From assembly GCF_008801935.1 (NCBI RefSeq), contig NZ_VZOT01000010.1:48130-112129 (forward strand): 64,000 nt of DNA. The letters run 5' to 3'. Source of the DNA: Comamonas kerstersii (GTDB taxonomy: Bacteria > Pseudomonadota > Gammaproteobacteria > Burkholderiales > Burkholderiaceae_C). The position numbers were made by a program, and so were the translations under genes. Below the pieces are notes generated by a model, which saw only the letters and a program-made list of their open reading frames with translations, searched no databases and had not been told where the DNA came from. How positions within the stretch are numbered: the first letter of the stretch is position 1; every line of letters starts with the position of its first letter. Shown piece after piece: positions 36,293 through 43,733 of this stretch.

Positions 36293-36886
36293 ATGGAATC
36301 GTTGATTTACACCCTGTCCTGGATCTCCACCGCGCTGCAAGTGCCGGTGGTGGTCGCCATCCTCTACCTGCTGGCGCGCGGCCTGCTGGCACTGGGCGGC
36401 TTTTATGGCCAATGGAGCGACCGCCTGCGCCGCAGACATCACATGGGCACGCTGGCAGACATTCCCGCAACGCAGCTGCTCGACACACTGGAGCAAGCCT
36501 GCGTTCGCCCCAAAGATGCCTTGCGTCAGGCCCTGCAGGCACTGCGGAAAGCACCTGCTGACCCGGTCTGGCATGAGCGCGTAGTCACCGAGTTTGAACT
36601 GGCTGTTGACCAGCGCCTGGCGCTGTTTCGCACCATGACACGCATTGGCCCCCTGCTGGGGCTGATGGGCACGCTGATTCCGCTGGGCCCCGCACTGGTA
36701 GCCCTGGCAGGCGGCGACATTGCTGTGCTGGCGCGCAAGATGGAAGTCGCCTTTGCCACGACCGTGGTCGGGCTGGTGATTGGTGCCATTGGCTTCATGC
36801 TGCACCAGACCACCCAGCGCTGGGCCATGGACGATTTGTCGCTGCTGGATCTGGTCAGCGCCCGCCTGCGCGGAGACAAGGCATGA
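36293..36886 (+). CDS. MotA/TolQ/ExbB-family proton-channel protein (HmuU position)
   Basis: The 197-residue protein has three membrane segments: residues ~12-32, then the pair containing TRIGPLLGLMGTLIPLGPAL and VAFATTVVGLVIGAIGFMLH. This GLMGTLIPLGPAL/TTVVGLVIG pairing is typical of TolQ/ExbB/MotA pore helices. It would use the proton gradient, either for the TonB receptor or for the CobN-like protein. Its stop overlaps the start of the DUF2149 gene. No separate ExbD or TolR follows, and the DUF2149 protein may fill that role. Confidence 0.88.
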   Translation: MESLIYTLSWISTALQVPVVVAILYLLARGLLALGGFYGQWSDRLRRRHHMGTLADIPATQLLDTLEQACVRPKDALRQALQALRKAPADPVWHERVVTEFELAVDQRLALFRTMTRIGPLLGLMGTLIPLGPALVALAGGDIAVLARKMEVAFATTVVGLVIGAIGFMLHQTTQRWAMDDLSLLDLVSARLRGDKA

Positions 36887-37236
36887 AGCGCCGCCGCTCC
36901 CTGCTGCGCGGTGGCGACAGCGACGACATGGACCCCATGGGCTTTTTGATCAACCTGTTCGATGTGGCCCTGGTATTTGCGCTGGCGCTGATGATTGCGC
37001 TGGTGTCCAACCTGCGCATTGCCGACATGCTCACCGCCAAGGACTTCACCGTGGTGAAAAACCCCGGCCAGCCAGACATGGAAATCATCACCCGCGAAGG
37101 CGGTAAAGTCTCACGCTACGTGGCCGGTGACGCCCAGGCCGAAGGCAACAGCGCCCGCCAGGGCCAGCGCGTGGGTACGGCCTACCGGCTGGAAAGTGGC
37201 GAGATCATCTATGTGCCGGATGAGACAGCTCCCTGA
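36883..37236 (+). CDS. DUF2149 protein (HmuV position)
   Basis: The 117-residue protein starts with a basic stretch, then DPMGFLINLFDVALVFALAL, a single membrane helix with an Asp in it, and a small C-terminal domain (FTVVKNPGQPDMEIITREGG ... GEIIYVPDE). This is the ExbD/TolR-like layout: one helix with an acidic residue and a periplasmic domain. It starts inside the end of the TolQ-like gene (ATGA at 36883). DUF2149 genes accompany CobN-like and TolQ-like genes in other phyla. It is the last gene of the operon, with a hairpin at 37344. Confidence 0.85.
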   Translation: MKRRRSLLRGGDSDDMDPMGFLINLFDVALVFALALMIALVSNLRIADMLTAKDFTVVKNPGQPDMEIITREGGKVSRYVAGDAQAEGNSARQGQRVGTAYRLESGEIIYVPDETAP

Positions 37237-37343
37237 CATGAGCCAACAACACCCTAAGCAAGCTCTGCACAAATAGTGCTCGGGTGTGCTTGTAGCCCCC
37301 GATGTGTCCAAACAGAGGTGGTTTTCATCTTCAAGCCAGCTTC

Positions 37344-37367
37344 AATGCCCGCCTTTTGGCGGGCATT
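37344..37367 (+). terminator. Hairpin after the CobN-like operon
   Basis: AATGCCCGCC/GGCGGGCATT is a perfect 10-bp stem with a T4 loop. It has no T run after it, so termination is likely but not certain. Confidence 0.6.
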
Positions 37368-37426
37368 GGCCTTTGAGGCCATGCATTTAAGCCCTGTTTT
37401 CTGGTGTTTTCAGCAAGCGCTTAGGG

Positions 37427-37737
37427 TGTGTCATCTAATCGCATCCATTCCTGCTGCAGCCGTCTTAGCCGATAAGGGCTATGACGCACAAGAGCGAGTC
37501 GTTGAACCGCACTTGCGACAAGGCAAACAAGTGGTTATTTCCAGTCGCAGGTGCTGCAAAGAAAAACGCCCGTACGACAAACACTTATACAAAGCACCTC
37601 ACCTGATCGAGAACTTCTTTGCACGCTTGAAGCAGTACCGCTGTATTGCACCACGCTACGACAAAACTGCAGATGCGTTCTTGGGAAGCATCCATCTGGC
37701 AGCAATCGCCATATGGCTCAATTGATGACACGCTCCA
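37427..37737 (+). mobile_element. Internally deleted IS5-superfamily element with transposase C-terminal fragment
   Basis: GGGTGTGTCATCTAAT at the left and ATTGATGACACGCTCC at the right are inverted terminal repeats. Between them only the transposase end survives (about 37468-37725): ADKGYDAQ, then KRPYDKHLYKAPHLIENFFA and RYDKTADAFLGSIHLAAIAIW. This is the DDE C-terminal region of the IS427/ISL2-like group. The N-terminal two thirds is gone, so it cannot move by itself. It may be mobilised in trans. Confidence 0.75.
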
Positions 37738-38080
37738 GGAACCATCCACAAGTTGGCTAAGGCTAATAAGGTGTGTAGCTGCGGGGTGTTCTTCTGCAAA
37801 CCTCAATAGCGGACCTTGCGGTGTCCGAATTGGCATTTGATCACCCTGAGGGCATGTTCAACCTTGGGCCTGATCCTGGCTTTTTTCACTTGCTCCCGCC
37901 CCTGATTTGTAAAAGACAGGAGCTGGTATTTGGTGCACGGCAAAGCAGTTCCAATACACGAATGGGCTACTCGCCATTCCAGATGCCGAGTTCATTGGGC
38001 AGACTCCGCATAATCCGCGCCTTGTGCGCAAACGCTCAAAATCACCGGCATTTCAATTTAGCCTTGCCTGGTGACTACCC
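37738..38080 (-). pseudogene. Remnant of a second IS5-family transposase
   Basis: Read on the minus strand, the stretch encodes VKKARIRPKVEHALRVIKCQ, then FGHRKVRY-stop-GLQKNTPQLHTLLALANLWM, the C-terminal end of an IS5-type transposase with a TGA replacing an Arg codon. Upstream similarity fades (EWRVAHSCIG..LPCTKYQLLSF). The frame runs into the element at 37427-37737 at its end, suggesting that one IS inserted into the other. The rest of the 867-base gap 37237-38103 holds no gene. Confidence 0.7.
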
Positions 38081-38103
38081 AAAATAAATAAGCAGGGAGA
38101 TAT

Positions 38104-38484
38104 ATGTTTCGTACACTTTTGAAGTCAAAGATTCATCGCGTCAAAACTACGCAGTGCGAGCTGCACTATGAGGGTTCGTGTGCCATTGATGAGGATTTGC
38201 TCGATGCCGCAAATATTGCAGAAAACGAGCAGATTCACATCTGGAACATTGACAACGGTGAGCGTTTTGTCACGTACGCAATCAAGGGGCAACGTGGCAG
38301 CGGCATGATTTCGGTCAATGGCTCGGCCGCTCGCCGTGCTGCGGTGGGTGATTTGCTCATCATTGCCGCTTTTGCCCAGGTTCATGAAAAAGATGTCGCC
38401 AATCACCAGCCGCAACTGGTTTTTGTGGATGACAACAACCGCCAGACAGAGCTGCGCCATAAAGTTCCTACACAGTCTCTTTAA
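38104..38484 (+). CDS. panD: Aspartate 1-decarboxylase
   Basis: The 126-residue pro-enzyme has the self-cleavage site Gly24-Ser25 in [14 protein letters not shown], which makes the pyruvoyl group, plus [10 protein letters not shown] and [15 protein letters not shown]. It makes beta-alanine from aspartate for pantothenate synthesis. An AGGGAG site precedes the start. Two strong hairpins separate it from panB, so panD may be expressed apart from panBC. Confidence 0.97.
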   Translation: MFRTLLKSKIHRVKTTQCELHYEGSCAIDEDLLDAANIAENEQIHIWNIDNGERFVTYAIKGQRGSGMISVNGSAARRAAVGDLLIIAAFAQVHEKDVANHQPQLVFVDDNNRQTELRHKVPTQSL

Positions 38485-38513
38485 GACTTTGTCGCCCACA
38501 CCTGACAGCTACG

Positions 38514-38560
38514 CACAGGGCATAAGCGCCCTGTGGATCTTGCCTGCCAGCACGGCAGGC
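38514..38560 (+). terminator. Two tandem hairpins between panD and panB
   Basis: CACAGGGC/GCCCTGTG (38514-38535) and GCCTGCC/GGCAGGC (38542-38560) follow one another without a T run. They could attenuate or process the panD-panB transcript. Confidence 0.5.
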
Positions 38561-38681
38561 TCCGCACTTGAAAGCCGCTGACAGTTCAAGAAATAAGCCA
38601 AACCCTCAAGGCGCTGACTGAGCAGTGCTGGATCAAGGGATTGGTTAGCGGCCGTTAACTTCTGAATGAAAGTGTACGGAC

Positions 38682-39578
38682 ATGAGCAATACGACGGACT
38701 CCAAGGCCAGCGTTTCTTCTGGGACACCTTACGGCACCATTCCCCCAGCCTCACCCATGCCTGGGCGTAAGCCGGTCAGCCTGCCTCGCTTGGCACAGAT
38801 GCGTGCACAGGGTGAAAAAATCGCCATGCTCACAGCCTACGATGCAACGTTTGCAGCAGTCGCCGATGCCGCAGGCGTAGATTGCATCTTGATCGGAGAC
38901 TCTCTGGGCATGGTATGTCAGGGACGCCACAGCACGGTGGGTGTCACCATGGAAGACATGGTCTATCACACGGCTAGCGTCGCTCGAGGCATTCATCGCA
39001 GCCAGGGTAGCGCCTGGCTGGTAGCCGACCTGCCCTACGGCAGTTATGCAGAAAGTCCCGAGCAGGCGATGCGCAACGCGTGCAGTTTGATGCAGGCTGG
39101 CGCTCACATGGTGAAGCTTGAAGGTGGCGGCTGGACTGTCAAAACCGTTGAGTTCCTGGTCGCTCGAGGCGTGCCCGTCTGCGCCCATCTTGGCCTGACG
39201 CCCCAGACCGTTTACGCTCTGGGCGGCTATCGTGTTCAAGGCAGAGACGAGTCGGCCGCGCAATTGCTGCGCGAGCAGTCACTACAGCTGCAGGAGGCTG
39301 GTGCAAGCATGTTGGTGCTGGAGATGGTTCCTGCAAGCTTGGCAGCCAGCATTACCCAGGAATTGGTACATTGCCACACCATAGGGATTGGCGCAGGCAA
39401 TGGAACTGCAGGCCAGGTGCTGGTGCTGCATGACATGCTTGGCATGAATCTGGGCAAGATGCCTAAATTTGTGCGCAACTTCATGGAAGGCACAGACAGC
39501 ATCAAGGGAGCCATGCAAGCCTATGTCCAGGCGGTCAAAGCAGGCAGCTTTCCCGACAACGCTCTGCACGCTTGGTAA
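38682..39578 (+). CDS. panB: Ketopantoate hydroxymethyltransferase
   Basis: The 298-residue protein shows PanB motifs: [32 protein letters not shown] and [11 protein letters not shown], with [12 protein letters not shown] and a C-terminal KFVRNFMEG. It transfers a hydroxymethyl group from methylenetetrahydrofolate to 2-oxoisovalerate in the cytoplasm. panC starts 33 bases later. Confidence 0.97.
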   Translation: MSNTTDSKASVSSGTPYGTIPPASPMPGRKPVSLPRLAQMRAQGEKIAMLTAYDATFAAVADAAGVDCILIGDSLGMVCQGRHSTVGVTMEDMVYHTASVARGIHRSQGSAWLVADLPYGSYAESPEQAMRNACSLMQAGAHMVKLEGGGWTVKTVEFLVARGVPVCAHLGLTPQTVYALGGYRVQGRDESAAQLLREQSLQLQEAGASMLVLEMVPASLAASITQELVHCHTIGIGAGNGTAGQVLVLHDMLGMNLGKMPKFVRNFMEGTDSIKGAMQAYVQAVKAGSFPDNALHAW

Positions 39579-39611
39579 ACACAGGCTCAGCATCTTCGAG
39601 ATATTTCACCT

Positions 39612-40460
39612 ATGCAAATCGTTCACACCACTGATGCTTTGCGCCAGGCTTTGGCCGGCCGCGGCCGCCCCGGCTTTGTCCCGACCATGGGTAATCTGCA
39701 TGAGGGGCACCTTTCCTTGGTGCGCCATGCGCAAACACTTGCAGACGTGACGGTTGCCAGCATCTTCGTCAATCGTCTGCAGTTTCTGCCGCACGAAGAC
39801 TTCGACAGCTATCCACGCACGTTTGAATCTGATTGTGCCAAGCTCGCTTCACTGGGCTGTGATGTGCTGTTCGCCCCTAAGGAGGTTGACCTCTACCCTC
39901 AACCCCAGACATTCAAGGTCCACCCAGATCCTGCACTGGCCGACATCCTCGAAGGACAGTTCCGTCCAGGCTTCTTTACCGGCGTGAGCACTGTCGTCAT
40001 GAAGCTGTTTCACTGCGTTTTTGGTCATTCGGTGGGGGGCGTTGCCGTATTTGGCAAAAAGGACTACCAGCAACTATTGGTCATCCGCCACATGGTGCAG
40101 CAGTTTGCCATGCCGATAGAGATTGTTGGCGTTGATACCCAGCGCGCTGAAGACGGACTGGCGCTGAGCTCACGCAATGGCTATCTGGAACCGGAGCAAC
40201 GCAACCAGGCCCGTGCACTGTATGCACAGCTGCAGTGGCTCGCCGAACAGGCTCTGCAGGGCACTTCTGCGCTGGCCGAGCTGGAAGCGCAGGCCATGGC
40301 ACAGCTATCGGCCCTGGGCTGGGAGCCTGATTATCTGACCGTTCGCCGTCGCAATGATCTTGTGCCGCCTGCGCCAGCAGACATTCAAGCTTCCAGCCTG
40401 GTCGCATTGGGCGCTGCGCGTTTAGGCAACACACGGCTGATTGACAATCTGGAGTTCTAG
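39612..40460 (+). CDS. panC: Pantothenate synthetase
   Basis: The 282-residue protein has the ATP-binding HIGH-like motif GNLHEGHLSL after VPTMG, an FGKKDYQQL block and ALSSRNGYL. It joins pantoate and beta-alanine with ATP. With panB it forms a two-gene unit, and panD upstream supplies beta-alanine. Confidence 0.97.
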   Translation: MQIVHTTDALRQALAGRGRPGFVPTMGNLHEGHLSLVRHAQTLADVTVASIFVNRLQFLPHEDFDSYPRTFESDCAKLASLGCDVLFAPKEVDLYPQPQTFKVHPDPALADILEGQFRPGFFTGVSTVVMKLFHCVFGHSVGGVAVFGKKDYQQLLVIRHMVQQFAMPIEIVGVDTQRAEDGLALSSRNGYLEPEQRNQARALYAQLQWLAEQALQGTSALAELEAQAMAQLSALGWEPDYLTVRRRNDLVPPAPADIQASSLVALGAARLGNTRLIDNLEF

Positions 40461-40496
40461 AAAAGTGCGTCCTTATGGCCGAACTTATCCTCTGCC

Positions 40497-40664
40497 ATGG
40501 TTGATGCCGTAGCCTCTGTGATGCCCATGGAGTCCGGCGAAAAACTGGCCCGGGAAGCCGTAGCGCAGGACTGGTTCCGTGATGCCTTTGGGCACCTCAA
40601 AGCCATTGCAGCATGCAAAGCCAGGGCGGATTCAAATCTGAACTGCAACACCTGCAACTGTTAA
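40497..40664 (+). pseudogene. Small frame, possible remnant of a catalase C-terminal domain
   Basis: A 55-codon frame (MVDAVASVMPMESGEKLARE...) contains WFRDAFGHLKAIAACKA, which resembles the end region of large-subunit catalases (DJ-1-like domain) and then ends abruptly in a Cys-rich tail. It has no clear ribosome-binding site. It is probably a gene fragment, and the assignment is weak. Confidence 0.3.
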
Positions 40665-40730
40665 GGTCAGCAGATGTCTTCAAATCCCTCAGTTTTTGAA
40701 TATTTTGCAGTGGTTTTTTGCGGGATTCAG

Positions 40731-42104
40731 TCAACTAGGAAACAGTGCAAAGCCAATGCTGGTGCGGGTTTTTGAGTTTTGCAGGGCCGACTCAGTAGCT
40801 GCCGCCTTACGACCTCGCTTAGGCTTGGGAGGTGTCTGCGCCACACGCGCCGCGCGCAGGCGGCGCAGGAGTTCGGCCGCCGGTTCGTCGTTGGGGTCCT
40901 GCGGCACCAGCTCGCCGCGAAAGGCCTTGGCCAGCAGCGCAGGGGTCAGGTGCTCGGCCGCGGTCTGGGCGGATTGCAGACGGGCTTCCAGGCGGTCGGC
41001 AAAGGCAAGCAGGATTTCAACGCGGCGGACGATTTCGGCTTGTTCATCATCTGGTGGTAAATTTATTGGAATTGAATCCAGTGCCTTTCGCGTAAGTTTT
41101 GGCTGAGCCGAGCCAGTAATCCAAGGCGTTAGATCAAGAGAATTAATTGCATAAGAAAGATAATTAAGTCTATTTTTACAATCCGAGGTTAAAACATGGG
41201 CGTGATTATTAACCCATATTTTCCCTGATGCACGAAATGCTATAGGCTTTGATCTGGCTAGCAAATTAGCACCATCCTCACCTATCAATAAAAATTCGCC
41301 ATCATGCGTATAGCCATTAATTCTATCAATTACACCTGATGCACCATAGTAGGGGTAATCCCCTCTACGTTCATTTCTAAGAGCCTCAGAAATTGGGATG
41401 CGCAAGCTATCTTTGTTAAAAGCAGCATTACCCAATTTAGCGATAGACCAGCCAGAAGAAAGTTCTGAACTCACGCTACTTAATAGCCGCCAATCCTTCG
41501 TCAACCTCCCCGAAGTCGCAGCAGCCAGCACAGACTGGCGAAAGCGCTTGAGCAAGGGGGTGATGCGCGCCAGTCGGTCATTCAGGGTATCGACGCGCGC
41601 CAGTGTGGTGTCAAGTTTGTCGGCGATGCGGCGTTGTTCTCCCAGTGGCGCTAAAACCAAGGGAGCTTGCTTGCCTGCATCTGTACCAAGGCGGGGCATG
41701 TTTACACCATGACTTACCTCAGTGACGTAATTAATAAAAACTGGATGCTTAAGCCAATAAAATAGATATTTTGAATTAATTGCTTGATTACCTTTAATAG
41801 GAACTATTTCTGTAGTGCATACGCCAGCTTCATCTGCATAAACAACTTTATTCAGATAAGGGCGCAATTTGCCATAAAGTACATCACCAGCTTCAAATTT
41901 ATTTTTTGTGCTTTTTGATTGACGTTCTGAAAACCTGACTTTTTGCAGCACTCGAGAAGAATTTTTCTCAATATCTTCCAGCTCTAGCACCCAAGTATCA
42001 TCTGCAATTTCAGTAGGTTCAGACTTTAAAGCCCAACCATAATTAACAACATCGCCTAAACTTATTTTTAGCCACGTTGGAGGTATTTCTTCAGAAGAAT
42101 ACAT
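40731..42104 (-). CDS. hsdS: Type I restriction-modification specificity subunit
   Basis: The 457-residue protein has two target-recognition domains separated by a conserved helical spacer (EQRRIADKLDTTLARVDTLN, around residues 157-200). A second such helix (EQAEIVRRVEILLAFADRLE) follows the second domain. It reads the DNA target for the HsdM/HsdR complex. Each recognition domain (about 41730-42100 and 41050-41490) is clearly AT-rich while the spacer and C-terminus are GC-rich, a sign that the recognition domains were acquired by recombination. The start codon abuts the hsdM stop. Confidence 0.93.
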   Translation of the reverse strand: MYSSEEIPPTWLKISLGDVVNYGWALKSEPTEIADDTWVLELEDIEKNSSRVLQKVRFSERQSKSTKNKFEAGDVLYGKLRPYLNKVVYADEAGVCTTEIVPIKGNQAINSKYLFYWLKHPVFINYVTEVSHGVNMPRLGTDAGKQAPLVLAPLGEQRRIADKLDTTLARVDTLNDRLARITPLLKRFRQSVLAAATSGRLTKDWRLLSSVSSELSSGWSIAKLGNAAFNKDSLRIPISEALRNERRGDYPYYGASGVIDRINGYTHDGEFLLIGEDGANLLARSKPIAFRASGKIWVNNHAHVLTSDCKNRLNYLSYAINSLDLTPWITGSAQPKLTRKALDSIPINLPPDDEQAEIVRRVEILLAFADRLEARLQSAQTAAEHLTPALLAKAFRGELVPQDPNDEPAAELLRRLRAARVAQTPPKPKRGRKAAATESALQNSKTRTSIGFALFPS

Positions 42105-43559
42105 TTAAAATTCCTCCCCCAACTCCGCCAAAATCCCCTCTAACTCTTCCAGCGCAGCATTGAGTTCATCCGTAATCTCACGCGCCAGCACCGCAGGCTC
42201 AGGCAAATCGGCCGCGTCCTCCACGCTATCGTCCTTGAGCCAGGCAATATCCAGGCTGTCCTGCTTTTCCGTGGCAATCCATTCGCGTGTAAAGCAGCGC
42301 CAGCGGCCCTGCTCGCCTTGGTCTTGGCGGGGGCTGCGGCCGTTCGGGTCTTGGCCATAGGCTGTGATGAAGTCCGCAAAGTGCGCCTCGGTCAGCGGGG
42401 TGCGCTTGCCAAACTTGGGGGCGTTGGCGCGCATGTCGTACACCCAGACGCTGTCGGTGCTGCCGGTGGCAGATTCGCTCACTTTTTCAAAGAACAGCAC
42501 ATTGGTCTTGACACCCTGCGCGTAAAAGATGCCGGTGGGCAGGCGCAGGATGGTATGCAGGCGGCATTTGTCCATGAGCATGCGGCGAATGTCCGTGCCC
42601 ACGCCGGCTTCAAACAGCACATTGTCGGGCAGCACCACGGCGGCGCGGCCACCGTCCTTCAAGTGGCGCACGATGTGCTGCACAAAGGCCAGCTGCTTGT
42701 TGCTGGTGGCAAAAGTCAGGTCATCGCGTGTGGGGCCGCCGCCGCCCTTGGCCGTGCCAAACGGCGGGTTGCTGAGGATGATGTCGCTCTTGGGCAATTG
42801 GCTGCCTGCGCTGCCCAGCGTGTTGCCCAGACGAATCGCGCCTTCGCCACGGCCTTCAATGCCGTGCAGCAGGCAGTTCATGAGCGCGAGACGCCGGGTG
42901 TTGGGCACCAGCTCCATGCCCACATAGGCATCCACAATCTGAAAGGCGCGCTGGGCTTCGGTCAGTTCCAGCAAATCGTCCGTCTGGGCGCGGATGGCGC
43001 GGTCTGCGGCAATCAGGAAACCGGCGGTGCCTGCGGCCGGGTCCTGCACGGTCTCGCCCACCTGCGGGCGCATGACGGTGATCATGGCGTCAATCAGCGG
43101 GCGTGGTGTGAAGTACTGGCCTGCGCCGCTTTTGGTTTCGGAGGCGTTCTTTTCCAGCAGGCCTTCGTACAGGTCGCCCAGGCCATCCTTGTCAGTGTCA
43201 AACCAGTCAATCTGGTCCAGGCTGCGGATGAGCTGCTCCAGATGGCGCGGTTCCTTCAGGCGCGTCTGCGCATCGGCATAGATGGCGGCAATGCGCACAT
43301 CGGTGGATTGCGAGAGCTTGAGCAGCGTTTCCTTGTAGTAGTTCAGCAGGTTCAGGCCGGACTTGCTGCGCAGCTGCTCCCAGCGTGCGTATTCGGGCAG
43401 CAGCGGTGCGGTGATGACGCCGGACTCCACATTCTCGTGCTCCATCTTGATAAAGAGCAGCAGCACCAGCTCGGTGACGTAATCGCTGTAGTTGATGCCG
43501 TCGTCACGCAGCACGTCGCAAAGGTTCCAGAGTTTCTGGACGATGTCAGAGGTGGTCAT
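42105..43559 (-). CDS. hsdM: Type I DNA adenine methyltransferase subunit
   Basis: The 484-residue protein has an HsdM N-terminal helical domain, the SAM-binding motif DPAAGTAGFLIAADRA and the catalytic NPPFG motif (ILSNPPFGTAKGGG). It methylates adenine in the target chosen by HsdS and joins HsdR for restriction. Order on the minus strand is hsdR-hsdM-hsdS; hsdM is separated from hsdR by 174 bases that hold a dispersed repeat. Confidence 0.95.
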   Translation of the reverse strand: MTTSDIVQKLWNLCDVLRDDGINYSDYVTELVLLLFIKMEHENVESGVITAPLLPEYARWEQLRSKSGLNLLNYYKETLLKLSQSTDVRIAAIYADAQTRLKEPRHLEQLIRSLDQIDWFDTDKDGLGDLYEGLLEKNASETKSGAGQYFTPRPLIDAMITVMRPQVGETVQDPAAGTAGFLIAADRAIRAQTDDLLELTEAQRAFQIVDAYVGMELVPNTRRLALMNCLLHGIEGRGEGAIRLGNTLGSAGSQLPKSDIILSNPPFGTAKGGGGPTRDDLTFATSNKQLAFVQHIVRHLKDGGRAAVVLPDNVLFEAGVGTDIRRMLMDKCRLHTILRLPTGIFYAQGVKTNVLFFEKVSESATGSTDSVWVYDMRANAPKFGKRTPLTEAHFADFITAYGQDPNGRSPRQDQGEQGRWRCFTREWIATEKQDSLDIAWLKDDSVEDAADLPEPAVLAREITDELNAALEELEGILAELGEEF

Positions 43560-43580
43560 AGAGGGTGTGTTGTAGTTTTG

Positions 43581-43668
43581 ATAGCTGCCAGCGCTGGATT
43601 TATATGGGTTTGAGCATGTTTTATGCCTGAAATGCTTATAAATCCAGCGCTAGCCGCTCTTTTTTCTG
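43581..43668. repeat. Dispersed inverted repeat, copy in the hsdR-hsdM gap
   Basis: AGCTGCCAGCGCTGGATTTA and TAAATCCAGCGCTAGCCGCT form near-perfect arms with a folding centre (AAGCATTT/GAGCATG region). It lies inside the hsd operon, upstream of the hsdM start. Confidence 0.8.
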
Positions 43669-43733
43669 AAATATGAAAAGTTTTGCCATGCAGCATAGCA
43701 AGGGATGGCAAGGGGTCAAGCGACCGCAGGCAT

